5,070 nucleotides of DNA from Candidatus Dojkabacteria bacterium UBA5209 (GCA_002412645.1 DHVL01000047.1:1-5070), one strand, 5' to 3'. Counted from the first letter of the stretch, positions 1 to 5,070 are shown. Translations and numbers: made by a program. The notes: generated by a model not told the origin, from the letters alone.

Positions 1-1067
1 TTGGCCTTTAAGATCTTTAATACTTTGTTATCAATATTTATATTTCCATTTTTTACTTCATCTAGGATATATTGATATACATCCTTTTGTATCGTAGGTG
101 CTTTAGATGCATACTTACTGTATATTAATATGTCCATACCAGACAGTAATGCTTCTTTAGCAATATTTTGGTATGTATCTATATCTTTTAGTGCATCCAT
201 TTCCATATCATCTGATATTATTAATCCATTAAAGCTCTCTTCTTCTATCAATCTCTTACTAACTATTTCAGTAGAAATAGTTGAGGGCTTACTATCAATA
301 TGGGGAAACTGAATATGTCCTATCATTACTGCGTCTGATATATCAAGTACTGGTTTAAAAGATTTTGTATATTCACTCCACTGCTCACTGGTTATATTGA
401 CCACAGGTAGTGAATAGTGTGAATCAGGAGAATCATTGCTGTGTCCAGGATAGTGTTTGGGTACGCTTATTATCTGTGCATCTTTATACCCTCTTACAGA
501 AGAAATACTCTTTTCTATCACGTCACCTCTATATACTCTATTGAACATGAATGAGGAAGGGTTTGTAATGTCTTCTACTACTGGTGCATAGTTCATATTT
601 ATACCGTAGCTTCTTAGTAAGTCTCCCCTACTTTTAGCTATAGTATATGCATGTTCTGGTGATTCTATTTGCTCTTGTGAGACAGTTAATGTGTCATTCC
701 ATCTTATTCTTGAAACTATACCTCCTTCTTGATCTATGGTGATAAAGAGAGGGATTTTATTTGTACTTTGTAAGTCTTGTATTAAGGATTTTAGTTGTGT
801 TTCATTTGCTATATTTTTACTAAGTAGTAATACTCCTCCTATTTTATAGTTAGTTAGAAAATCTTTTGTCTCTTTATTTAAAACCGTATTATCAAAACCA
901 AATACAAAAAGTTGTCCTACCTTCTCTTCTACACTCATACTCTCTAATATCTCTTCTTCTACTGTTTTAATAGGTGGGATTATAAGATGTGCTTTCTGTT
1001 GTACAAGTGGTTGTGGAAAGAAAAGAGGTATAGAGAGAAAAAGTATTAGTAAGAGAATATGTTTCAT
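1..1067 (-). CDS. nagZ: Exported GH3 beta-N-acetylglucosaminidase, NagZ type (3' end cut by window edge)
   Basis: Glycoside hydrolase family 3 enzyme expected to release N-acetylglucosamine from peptidoglycan fragments (GlcNAc-MurNAc). About 355 codons are open from the ATG at 1067-1065 to the left edge. The family motifs occur in order: DQEGG at residues 112-116, KHYPGH at 204-209, the general acid/base dyad Asp215-His217 in PDSHYSLP, and SDDMEM at 285-290 with nucleophile Asp286. The last visible residues (VLKILKA) resemble the closing helix of single-domain NagZ, so few residues are probably missing. The N-terminus is a hydrophobic signal sequence (residues 4-17, MKHILLLILFLS...) without a lipobox Cys, so the enzyme is likely secreted or anchored by this segment, unlike cytoplasmic E. 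coli NagZ. The frame has a stop (1094-1092) just upstream and no other start, so the start is firm. There is no Shine-Dalgarno site. The gene lies 66 bp after the 443-residue gene. I see no frameshift. Confidence 0.93.
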   Translation of the reverse strand, partial: MKHILLLILFLSIPLFFPQPLVQQKAHLIIPPIKTVEEEILESMSVEEKVGQLFVFGFDNTVLNKETKDFLTNYKIGGVLLLSKNIANETQLKSLIQDLQSTNKIPLFITIDQEGGIVSRIRWNDTLTVSQEQIESPEHAYTIAKSRGDLLRSYGINMNYAPVVEDITNPSSFMFNRVYRGDVIEKSISSVRGYKDAQIISVPKHYPGHSNDSPDSHYSLPVVNITSEQWSEYTKSFKPVLDISDAVMIGHIQFPHIDSKPSTISTEIVSKRLIEEESFNGLIISDDMEMDALKDIDTYQNIAKEALLSGMDILIYSKYASKAPTIQKDVYQYILDEVKNGNINIDNKVLKILKA

Positions 1068-1077
1068 ATATAGGTAT

Positions 1078-1105
1078 ATGGTATCAGAGTTCTAACTTTT
1101 TTCAA
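1078..1105 (-). promoter_or_regulatory. Possible weak promoter for the NagZ gene
   Basis: On the minus strand a TTGAAA hexamer (1105-1100) is followed, after 16 bp, by TACCAT (1083-1078), which matches the -10 consensus at four positions. Transcription would start only a few bases before the ATG at 1067, giving a nearly leaderless message, in keeping with the missing Shine-Dalgarno site. The match is modest, and read-through from the 443-residue gene is an equally good explanation. Confidence 0.25.
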
Positions 1106-1133
1106 CCTAAATCTCTTCTATTAGGGATTATTT

Positions 1134-2465
1134 CTATCTTATGTATAATCTACCCTTTATATTCGCTATTTTACTAAGGAAGGGGTCTTTGTTTATCTCG
1201 TCGTCTTTAATAGCTAGATCCTCAAGGGGTAATATTGAATCTAATGTCTTATAGATAGAACGTATAATATTTATATCTTTTGATAGAGGGTTTGAAGGAG
1301 TTTCTATAACTTTAATATAATTGTTGAAGGTTTCAAGAATTTCTGAGTTGTAATTCGTAAAGAATTCTTTCCACTTATCATCACCTTTGTATATTCTTGT
1401 AAACATATACCCTAAGGAGTTATAAAGAGATTCATAGAGGTGTACTGTTTTATCATCAACTTTTTCTTTTCTATTTACGATTTCTTTTTCTACAATATCT
1501 CCCAAGATAAAGAAGATTTCATCTGTTAAATTTAAATGGTCTTTTCCCCAACCAGTATTCTTTTTGTCTTCAATCTCTACTATGTGTTTTAAGGTCTCTA
1601 TCTGTGTTTTTCTTATTTGGGGATTAGAATTGTTCTTTAAAAGATACGCAGTAGCTTGAAAGAGATGTTCCCTCTTAAGATTATCTTCTATATCATCTCC
1701 TTTTAGAGAAAGTAATGAAGAATTTATTGAAGAAATTTCGTTAAGAAGATTTGGAGAATCTTTTTTTATCTTTTTAATCTTCTCAAGGTAAATATGTAGT
1801 ATCTCCCTGTTGAGTGGTATTTCATTTCCTATGTGTCCTCTCTGATACTGTGATGGAGTATTTTTAAAGATATTTAAAATAATTTCACTTTTCTTTTTAG
1901 GTGCTGAAAAATCTCCAACATCCCATGTCTCTATTAATGCTTCTAAGGCTTTCTTAGTGATATTTCTGTTTTCTGTTGGGTATTTACTAACCTCAAGAAA
2001 AAAATCTAAAAGTGAATAATTCTCATATTCTTGTATCCATGTATTACTGTTTTCAATATCAATGCCATGCTGAAATATCATATTCTCTGGTCTTTCACTC
2101 TTTAACTTTTCAATCATTGTATCTACAACTGTCTCTGCTAGCTCAGGTTTTCGCTTTAATATTATGCTATATATATTTGTTAATACCTCTATACTGTTCT
2201 TTCTTCTTACAATATCCTTTAAGTCTTCGTCATCATTATAAGTATTTGATGCTTCTAGGATTTTTTTGACGGTATAGGAGGTAGAGTATGTATCTTGCCA
2301 TTCTTCTTCAACATCTGGATGTGAGATTATACTAATAAATTCTTTTATTGCATTAATATCTAGAGATTCCTTTGGTTCTACTTCTGCTAATGTTTCAATT
2401 AGTTCTGCTGTCCATCCTGTTATTGATTCATTTGGAGTAGTCTGAGGAAATTCTTTCTCTGTCAT
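1134..2465 (-). CDS. Hypothetical 443-residue helical, possibly alpha-solenoid protein
   Basis: I do not recognise this protein. It is 443 residues long, rich in Lys, Glu, Asp, Ile, Leu and Asn, with no cysteine, no signal peptide and no membrane segment, so it is probably cytoplasmic. The pattern suggests almost all helix: repeated amphipathic stretches of about 30-40 residues separated by short polar turns (for example 88-122, 150-181, 190-233, 262-298, 311-331, 341-360). Residues 281-298 (NPQIRKTQIETLKHIVEI) look like a HEAT/ARM-type helix pair. This suggests a scaffold or binding protein rather than an enzyme; no catalytic motif is visible. The fold call is inference from composition and periodicity. 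The ATG at 2465 has no Shine-Dalgarno site but lies about 30 bp downstream of a perfect TATAAT. It ends with TAG, 66 bp before the NagZ gene on the same strand, with no convincing terminator between, so the two may be co-transcribed. Confidence 0.85.
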   Translation of the reverse strand: MTEKEFPQTTPNESITGWTAELIETLAEVEPKESLDINAIKEFISIISHPDVEEEWQDTYSTSYTVKKILEASNTYNDDEDLKDIVRRKNSIEVLTNIYSIILKRKPELAETVVDTMIEKLKSERPENMIFQHGIDIENSNTWIQEYENYSLLDFFLEVSKYPTENRNITKKALEALIETWDVGDFSAPKKKSEIILNIFKNTPSQYQRGHIGNEIPLNREILHIYLEKIKKIKKDSPNLLNEISSINSSLLSLKGDDIEDNLKREHLFQATAYLLKNNSNPQIRKTQIETLKHIVEIEDKKNTGWGKDHLNLTDEIFFILGDIVEKEIVNRKEKVDDKTVHLYESLYNSLGYMFTRIYKGDDKWKEFFTNYNSEILETFNNYIKVIETPSNPLSKDINIIRSIYKTLDSILPLEDLAIKDDEINKDPFLSKIANIKGRLYIR

Positions 2466-2495
2466 GATTTTGATATTTTCATCTTAATAAAAGAG

Positions 2496-2501
2496 ATTAT
2501 A
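2496..2501 (-). promoter_or_regulatory. -10 box for the 443-residue gene
   Basis: The minus strand reads a perfect TATAAT here, placing transcription start near 2489 and giving a leader of about 24 nt before the ATG at 2465. There is no good -35 hexamer at 16-18 bp: the bases there (2519-2524) read AGTCAA on this strand. This position overlaps the TTTGACTA repeats of the divergent promoter, so an activator might bind there. The -10 assignment is reasonable; the rest is inference. Confidence 0.5.
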
Positions 2502-2517
2502 CTATACTATGGGACGT

Positions 2518-2538
2518 TTTGACTAGTAGGTTTGACTA
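2518..2538. repeat. Direct repeat TTTGACTA x2 in the divergent promoter region
   Basis: The octamer TTTGACTA occurs at 2518-2525 and again at 2531-2538, with a 13-bp period. The second copy contains the -35 hexamer of the plus-strand promoter, and the first lies where a -35 element of the minus-strand promoter would be. A regulator-binding site serving both directions is possible, as is chance duplication in AT-rich DNA. Confidence 0.45.
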
Positions 2539-2560
2539 TAGAATTTAGGTATGAGAATAT
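2532..2560 (+). promoter_or_regulatory. Promoter for the anchored-protein gene
   Basis: TTGACT (2532-2537) is followed after exactly 17 bp by GAATAT (2555-2560), which is preceded by a TG at 2552-2553, giving an extended -10. Transcription would start near 2567, leaving a leader of about 20 nt with no Shine-Dalgarno site before the ATG at 2587. The same transcript probably carries the 129-residue gene and possibly heliorhodopsin. Confidence 0.55.
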
Positions 2561-2586
2561 AAAATAATAATTTTATTAAAGTTTAA

Positions 2587-3324
2587 ATGAAAGACTTTAT
2601 AAATATGAATAAGAGAAAGATACTAAGGATATCTCTCGTTCTTCTACTACTAATCATTCTAATAGCAACTTATTTTGTCTTCTTTAGTCAAGATGAAAAG
2701 ATAGAGGAAAATCCCGTAAATGACAATAATGAAGAAAGTGTTGATAATGATGTTTCTCCTAAACCTGAATATACACTTAAAACTAGCAAAGACGCCATAA
2801 ATAGTACTTTACAAGCAGCTAAGGCATGGTCTTCTGATGTACAGCTTTATGATTGTTCTGGGTTACCTATTTCTTCAATAGAGTATCCAGATATTACATA
2901 CCACTATCTTGGTGTTGATGATGGAGAGTATTCAAACTGGTACTGTACATACTATTCTAAGAGTTTAGCTCAAACTAGAATCTTTATTATAAATAATGGG
3001 GAATTAAACGATGGAACAGAAGCGATGGATATCGGAGAGTACGGACCTGTTACATATGACTCTATAGATTATATCGATGATCTTAATGCAGTTGTTGATT
3101 CTAAGGTTGTCTATGCTACTGCTAAGAGTAAGGGTTTAGATGACGAAAAGAACTATGTAAATATGTATCTTTTTAATTCTAATACATATGGATATATATG
3201 GAAAATAGAGGAAAGAAGTAAAGAGGAGAAAGGGGAGTATGATATCGGAGTATTAGTAAATACATATGTATTTGATGTACATACTGGGAACTTAAAGGAT
3301 ATATTGCAAGAGAGTGTGTATTAA
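2587..3324 (+). CDS. Membrane-anchored extracytoplasmic protein of unknown function
   Basis: I do not recognise this 245-residue protein by family. A basic N-terminus (KRKILR at 9-14) is followed by one hydrophobic segment at about residues 15-33, with no lipobox, so it should be an N-terminal signal anchor with the rest outside. Residues 36-60 form an acidic, Asn/Asp/Glu-rich flexible linker. The soluble domain (about 61-245) has many Tyr and Asp and only two cysteines, Cys90 and Cys120, which could form a disulfide outside the cell. The C-terminal stretch, Trp205 to Leu240, ends YVFDVHTGNLKDI, a strand-turn-strand pattern reminiscent of PepSY-like domains (inference, weak). The start could also be Met7; neither has a Shine-Dalgarno site. 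Met1 fits the promoter with about a 20-nt leader. It is transcribed away from the 443-residue gene and lies 24 bp before the 129-residue gene, so those two are likely one operon. Confidence 0.87.
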   Translation: MKDFINMNKRKILRISLVLLLLIILIATYFVFFSQDEKIEENPVNDNNEESVDNDVSPKPEYTLKTSKDAINSTLQAAKAWSSDVQLYDCSGLPISSIEYPDITYHYLGVDDGEYSNWYCTYYSKSLAQTRIFIINNGELNDGTEAMDIGEYGPVTYDSIDYIDDLNAVVDSKVVYATAKSKGLDDEKNYVNMYLFNSNTYGYIWKIEERSKEEKGEYDIGVLVNTYVFDVHTGNLKDILQESVY

Positions 3325-3348
3325 GTTCTCTAATTATTCTTAAAATAT

Positions 3349-3738
3349 ATGTATCAGGAGAAAGAGGAAAGTTACTTCCCTATACCTAGTAGTCCAGAAA
3401 GAGATGAAGAATTTATGGAATTTCTCTATCAAAGAGCATCCAAGATTGAAGAAGAAATGCCAGAGTTGTATCAAAGGGTTAGTGATGCTTCTAAAGAGAC
3501 ATTAGGGATGGTGAATTCTCCTGGTGGTCAAGATTTCAAGGCGTATGTTTGTCCTGTTAAAGTGAAGAGCTTGGGAGATTGGAGTCACCCTCTTCTTCTT
3601 ACTTACTGTACATCCACTAGATTAAATATGATGCTATATTGGCCCATGGATATGATTCCTTTAACTAATGAAGAAAGATATTTGATATGGGAGAACTTTG
3701 TTAAAGAGGATACATGTTATCTAAATCTTAGATTCTGA
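3349..3738 (+). CDS. Hypothetical 129-residue soluble protein
   Basis: I do not recognise this protein. It has no signal peptide or membrane segment and is probably cytoplasmic. The N-terminal half (about 15-52) is acidic and predicted helical; the second half holds shorter, more hydrophobic, strand-like stretches (residues 63-73, 80-88, 93-98) and a final helix (106-118). Three cysteines (68, 87, 123) are scattered and do not form a recognisable metal or redox motif. The Pro-Gly-Gly turn at 58-60 may separate the two halves. It starts 24 bp after the stop of the anchored-protein gene with no clear promoter of its own, so it is likely in the same transcript, and it ends 62 bp before heliorhodopsin. 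No Shine-Dalgarno site precedes the ATG; the AGGAG at 3356-3360 lies inside the gene, with no usable start just beyond it. It ends with TGA, which supports the standard genetic code. Coding status rests on frame length and tight packing. Confidence 0.78.
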   Translation: MYQEKEESYFPIPSSPERDEEFMEFLYQRASKIEEEMPELYQRVSDASKETLGMVNSPGGQDFKAYVCPVKVKSLGDWSHPLLLTYCTSTRLNMMLYWPMDMIPLTNEERYLIWENFVKEDTCYLNLRF

Positions 3739-3763
3739 GTTATATTCAATTTGTTTCTTTTAA

Positions 3764-3769
3764 TATAAT
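3764..3769 (+). promoter_or_regulatory. -10 box of the likely heliorhodopsin promoter
   Basis: A perfect TATAAT lies about 31 bp before the heliorhodopsin ATG, putting transcription start near 3776. The only -35 candidate, TTATAT at 3740-3745 with an 18-bp spacer, is poor. The surrounding sequence is almost all A and T, so a chance match cannot be excluded. If real, heliorhodopsin can be expressed apart from the two upstream genes. Confidence 0.4.
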
Positions 3770-3800
3770 ATTTAGATATATAAAATTTATTAATATCTTT

Positions 3801-4568
3801 ATGGAGAAGAAATTCAAAAATCTAAGAGCATTTAACTTAGTAATGGGATTTTTTCACCTAATCCAGGGTATTGTAGTACTACTTATTAGTGATCCTGAGA
3901 AAGGCATAGTACCAATTACTGTTAACTTCTTAAAGTTTGATACAGCACTACAGAAGCTATTCCCTGCTATTGAACAGATTACTGAGGTTAATATTGCTTG
4001 GTTTGTAGCAATATTCTTCTTTATGAGTGCATTTGCTCACCTCTTCATCTCTACAGTTTACAGACAAAGATATGAGAAGAACTTAATGTTGGGTATTAAT
4101 AAAGTAAGATGGTATGAGTATGCATTGAGTGCTAGTGTAATGATGATTGCCATTAGCTTCTTAACAGGAATATATGATTTAGCAAGTTTAGTAATGATAT
4201 TTGTATTAGATGCTCTAATGAATCTTCTTGGTCTTGCAATGGAGGTACATAACAGTGGTAAGAGTAAGCTTAACTGGTTAACATTCGTATTAGGTTGTAT
4301 TGCGGGTATTGTTCCTTGGATAGTGTTTGGTATATATGTTTATGCTGCTAGTGAATTTGGTGGTGGTAATATTCCTGATTTTGTTTATTGGATATATGTA
4401 AGTATATTTATCTTCTTTAATACTTTTGCTATTAATATGTTCTTACAGTACAAAAAGATTGGTCCATGGAAAGATTATCTATATGGAGAGAAGATGTATA
4501 TTGTACTTAGTCTTGTAGCTAAAACACTATTAGCATGGCAAGTATTTGGGGGAACATTGAGACCTTAA
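3801..4568 (+). CDS. Heliorhodopsin (retinal-binding seven-helix photoreceptor)
   Basis: A light-sensing membrane protein of the heliorhodopsin family, which binds retinal, sits inverted relative to other rhodopsins (N-terminus in the cytoplasm), generally does not pump ions and has a long photocycle. At 255 residues it matches the family length. Seven hydrophobic helices lie at about 9-30, 65-86, 104-123, 126-148, 158-182, 194-216 and 231-250. The long loop at 31-64 corresponds to the family's outer A-B loop. TM3 carries the hallmark RWYEY (103-107), with Glu106 the Schiff-base counterion. TM7 carries SLVAK with Lys241 as retinal lysine, followed by the conserved WQVFGGTLRP end. His19 and His80 match the inner histidine pair of reference protein 48C12 (family numbering from memory). 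There is no Shine-Dalgarno site. It follows two unrecognised same-strand genes and faces a convergent gene. No retinal synthesis gene is in the window, so the retinal source is unknown. Confidence 0.97.
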   Translation: MEKKFKNLRAFNLVMGFFHLIQGIVVLLISDPEKGIVPITVNFLKFDTALQKLFPAIEQITEVNIAWFVAIFFFMSAFAHLFISTVYRQRYEKNLMLGINKVRWYEYALSASVMMIAISFLTGIYDLASLVMIFVLDALMNLLGLAMEVHNSGKSKLNWLTFVLGCIAGIVPWIVFGIYVYAASEFGGGNIPDFVYWIYVSIFIFFNTFAINMFLQYKKIGPWKDYLYGEKMYIVLSLVAKTLLAWQVFGGTLRP

Positions 4569-4579
4569 AAAGAGAAAAT

Positions 4580-4618
4580 AACTAGGATAGTGAATTGTGA
4601 TGGTTCGCCATCCTAGTT
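4580..4618 (-). terminator. Long hairpin terminator between convergent genes
   Basis: A 39-nt inverted repeat has arms of 17 nt (4580-4596 and 4602-4618) and a 5-nt loop. The outer nine pairs (AACTAGGAT/ATCCTAGTT) are perfect; the inner part has one A-C mismatch and several G-U pairs. Read on the minus strand it is followed by a T-rich run (4579-4566, ATTTTCTCTTTTTA), typical of an intrinsic terminator 16 nt after the stop of the 107-residue gene. On the plus strand the tail (GTTGTTGTATG) is poor, so ending of heliorhodopsin transcripts is less certain, though the hairpin lies 11 bp after its stop and may serve both. Confidence 0.8.
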
Positions 4619-4634
4619 GTTGTATGAAAGAACG

Positions 4635-4958
4635 CTAATTCAATTTACTTTTAGAGAGGATTCTCTCTTCTAGTTCTTCGAATATTTCTGGGAATTCTTC
4701 TGAGAGATCTTCTGGTAGATCTACAACAATAATTCCATAGTACGATTCTTCCATATCGTGCAGTATATCCCAAACTTCGTTGAGGGCAAAAGGAAGTTTC
4801 TCTGCATCTACAGCGGCCTGAAAGATTTCTGCTCCATCATCATATTCACCTATTATTGCAAAAGTTTTTGCATTTTTGGGTATTCTGTGATTGACAACTT
4901 TTCGAGCAAGTTCTACGCCTTCACCTTGAAAAACTCGATTTCCAATCTTGACTTTCAT
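4635..4958 (-). CDS. Hypothetical 107-residue acidic protein
   Basis: I do not recognise this protein. It is small, acidic and has no cysteine, signal peptide or membrane segment, so it is probably cytoplasmic. The pattern suggests a mixed alpha/beta fold: strands at about 2-10, 32-37 (TFAIIG) and 74-80 (YGIIVVD), and helices at 14-23, 42-51, 58-71 and 83-103; the last is very rich in Glu. No catalytic motif is visible. Unlike every other gene here, its ATG is preceded at a proper 6-nt distance by a strong Shine-Dalgarno site, and it has a near-consensus promoter, so it is likely well expressed and a real gene. It ends in TAG just before the shared hairpin terminator and appears to be a single-gene unit, at least at its 3' end. 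Confidence 0.85.
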   Translation of the reverse strand: MKVKIGNRVFQGEGVELARKVVNHRIPKNAKTFAIIGEYDDGAEIFQAAVDAEKLPFALNEVWDILHDMEESYYGIIVVDLPEDLSEEFPEIFEELEERILSKSKLN

Positions 4959-4964
4959 TTTATT

Positions 4965-4971
4965 CTCCTTT
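4965..4971 (-). promoter_or_regulatory. Shine-Dalgarno site AAAGGAG of the 107-residue gene
   Basis: On the minus strand AAAGGAG sits 6 nt before the ATG at 4958, an ideal ribosome binding site that fixes the start. It is notable because none of the other five genes in the window has a comparable site. Confidence 0.8.
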
Positions 4972-4989
4972 AAAGAACGGTTTGGTTTA

Positions 4990-5003
4990 TGGACATAAGT
5001 CCA
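4990..5003 (-). repeat. Small inverted repeat in the leader of the 107-residue gene
   Basis: TGGAC and GTCCA form a perfect 5-bp stem around a 4-nt loop (TGGACATAAGTCCA on the plus strand). It lies in the predicted leader, just downstream of the expected transcription start near 5009 and about 19 nt before the Shine-Dalgarno site. It could be an RNA hairpin that protects the message or an operator half-site pair. A stem this short could also be chance. Confidence 0.35.
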
Positions 5004-5015
5004 CTGTATGAGAGG

Positions 5016-5044
5016 ATTATATCAAAACTTTTTTGTGTAAGCAA
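5016..5044 (-). promoter_or_regulatory. Strong promoter of the 107-residue gene
   Basis: On the minus strand TTGCTT (5044-5039) is followed after exactly 17 bp by a perfect TATAAT (5021-5016), itself preceded by TGA, giving an extended -10. Transcription should start near 5009, with a leader of about 50 nt. This is the best sigma-70-type promoter in the window. Confidence 0.7.
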
Positions 5045-5061
5045 TACTATGGGGTATTGTT
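5040..5061. repeat. Inverted repeat overlapping the -35 box at the right edge
   Basis: CAATAC (5042-5047) and GTATTG (5054-5059) pair around a 6-nt loop; the stem extends outward by a G-U and an A-U pair to 5040-5061. It overlaps the -35 hexamer of the 107-residue gene's promoter, so an operator is possible. It has no T-run on either strand, which argues against a simple terminator for a gene beyond the edge. The remaining bases to the right edge show no supported gene. Confidence 0.4.
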
Positions 5062-5070
5062 GGTGGGGTG

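Noticed and set aside
130..312. Plus-strand 60-codon open frame
   Set aside because: It lies wholly inside the NagZ gene on the other strand, whose motifs are unmistakable; its Ser/Ile-rich product is typical of an antisense shadow.
1106..1125. CCTAA...TTAGG inverted repeat between the 443-residue and NagZ genes
   Set aside because: The stem is only 5 bp with a 10-nt loop and has no T-run after it on the minus strand, so it is not credible as a terminator.
2012..2269. Plus-strand 85-codon open frame
   Set aside because: It is antisense to the 443-residue gene, has no ribosome binding site, and its Leu/Tyr/Ser-rich composition is what the complement of a Lys/Glu-rich gene gives.
2504..2513. 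ATACTATGGG, also present at 5044-5053, near both minus-strand promoters
   Set aside because: A shared 10-mer is expected by chance several times in 5 kb of AT-rich DNA, and the two copies sit at different distances from the -10 boxes.
3349..3738. Possible use of TGA as a sense codon (as in some CPR groups)
   Set aside because: This gene ends at TGA next to a normal intergenic gap, and none of the long frames contains an in-frame TGA, so the standard code fits.
4758..4973. Plus-strand 71-codon open frame
   Set aside because: It overlaps the 107-residue gene in antisense and even covers its Shine-Dalgarno site; the minus-strand gene has the promoter, ribosome site and terminator.
5049..5070. 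Possible start of a plus-strand gene (ATG at 5049) at the right edge
   Set aside because: Only seven codons are visible, with no ribosome binding site; the upstream promoter-like bases are poor.

Overview
The window is AT-rich (GC roughly one third by eye) and bacterial. It holds six protein-coding genes: a GH3 beta-N-acetylglucosaminidase of the NagZ type cut by the left edge, a 443-residue helical protein of unknown function, a 245-residue membrane-anchored protein, a 129-residue soluble protein, a heliorhodopsin, and a 107-residue acidic protein. No RNA gene, insertion sequence, CRISPR array or phage gene was seen. A low-GC, probably monoderm bacterium fits best, and a Patescibacteria/CPR lineage is plausible. 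The clues are a bacterial heliorhodopsin, a compact layout, several unrecognisable small proteins, and an absence of Shine-Dalgarno sites on all but one gene. This placement is inference. TGA appears to be a stop: one gene ends in it and no large reading frame contains it internally. That argues against the CPR groups that read TGA as glycine.

Layout: on the minus strand, the 443-residue gene (2465-1134) is followed after 66 bp by the NagZ gene (1067 to the left edge). They may form an operon. On the plus strand, starting from a 121-bp divergent promoter region (2466-2586), come the anchored protein (2587-3324), the 129-residue protein (3349-3738, 24 bp later) and heliorhodopsin (3801-4568, 62 bp later, with its own likely -10 box). 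The 107-residue gene (4958-4635, minus) converges on heliorhodopsin. A long hairpin at 4580-4618 separates them. The 107-residue gene has its own strong promoter and the only convincing Shine-Dalgarno site in the window.

The main point of interest is the heliorhodopsin. It keeps the retinal-binding lysine (Lys241), the TM3 glutamate counterion (Glu106) and the two inner histidines, so it should be a working retinal-binding photoreceptor. No retinal or carotenoid synthesis gene lies in the window. The two unrecognised genes directly upstream on the same strand are the best local candidates for functional partners. One is an outward-facing anchored protein with a cysteine pair, the other a small soluble protein. 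This is guilt by association only. The NagZ enzyme carries a signal peptide and complete catalytic motifs, so it should work outside the membrane on peptidoglycan fragments.
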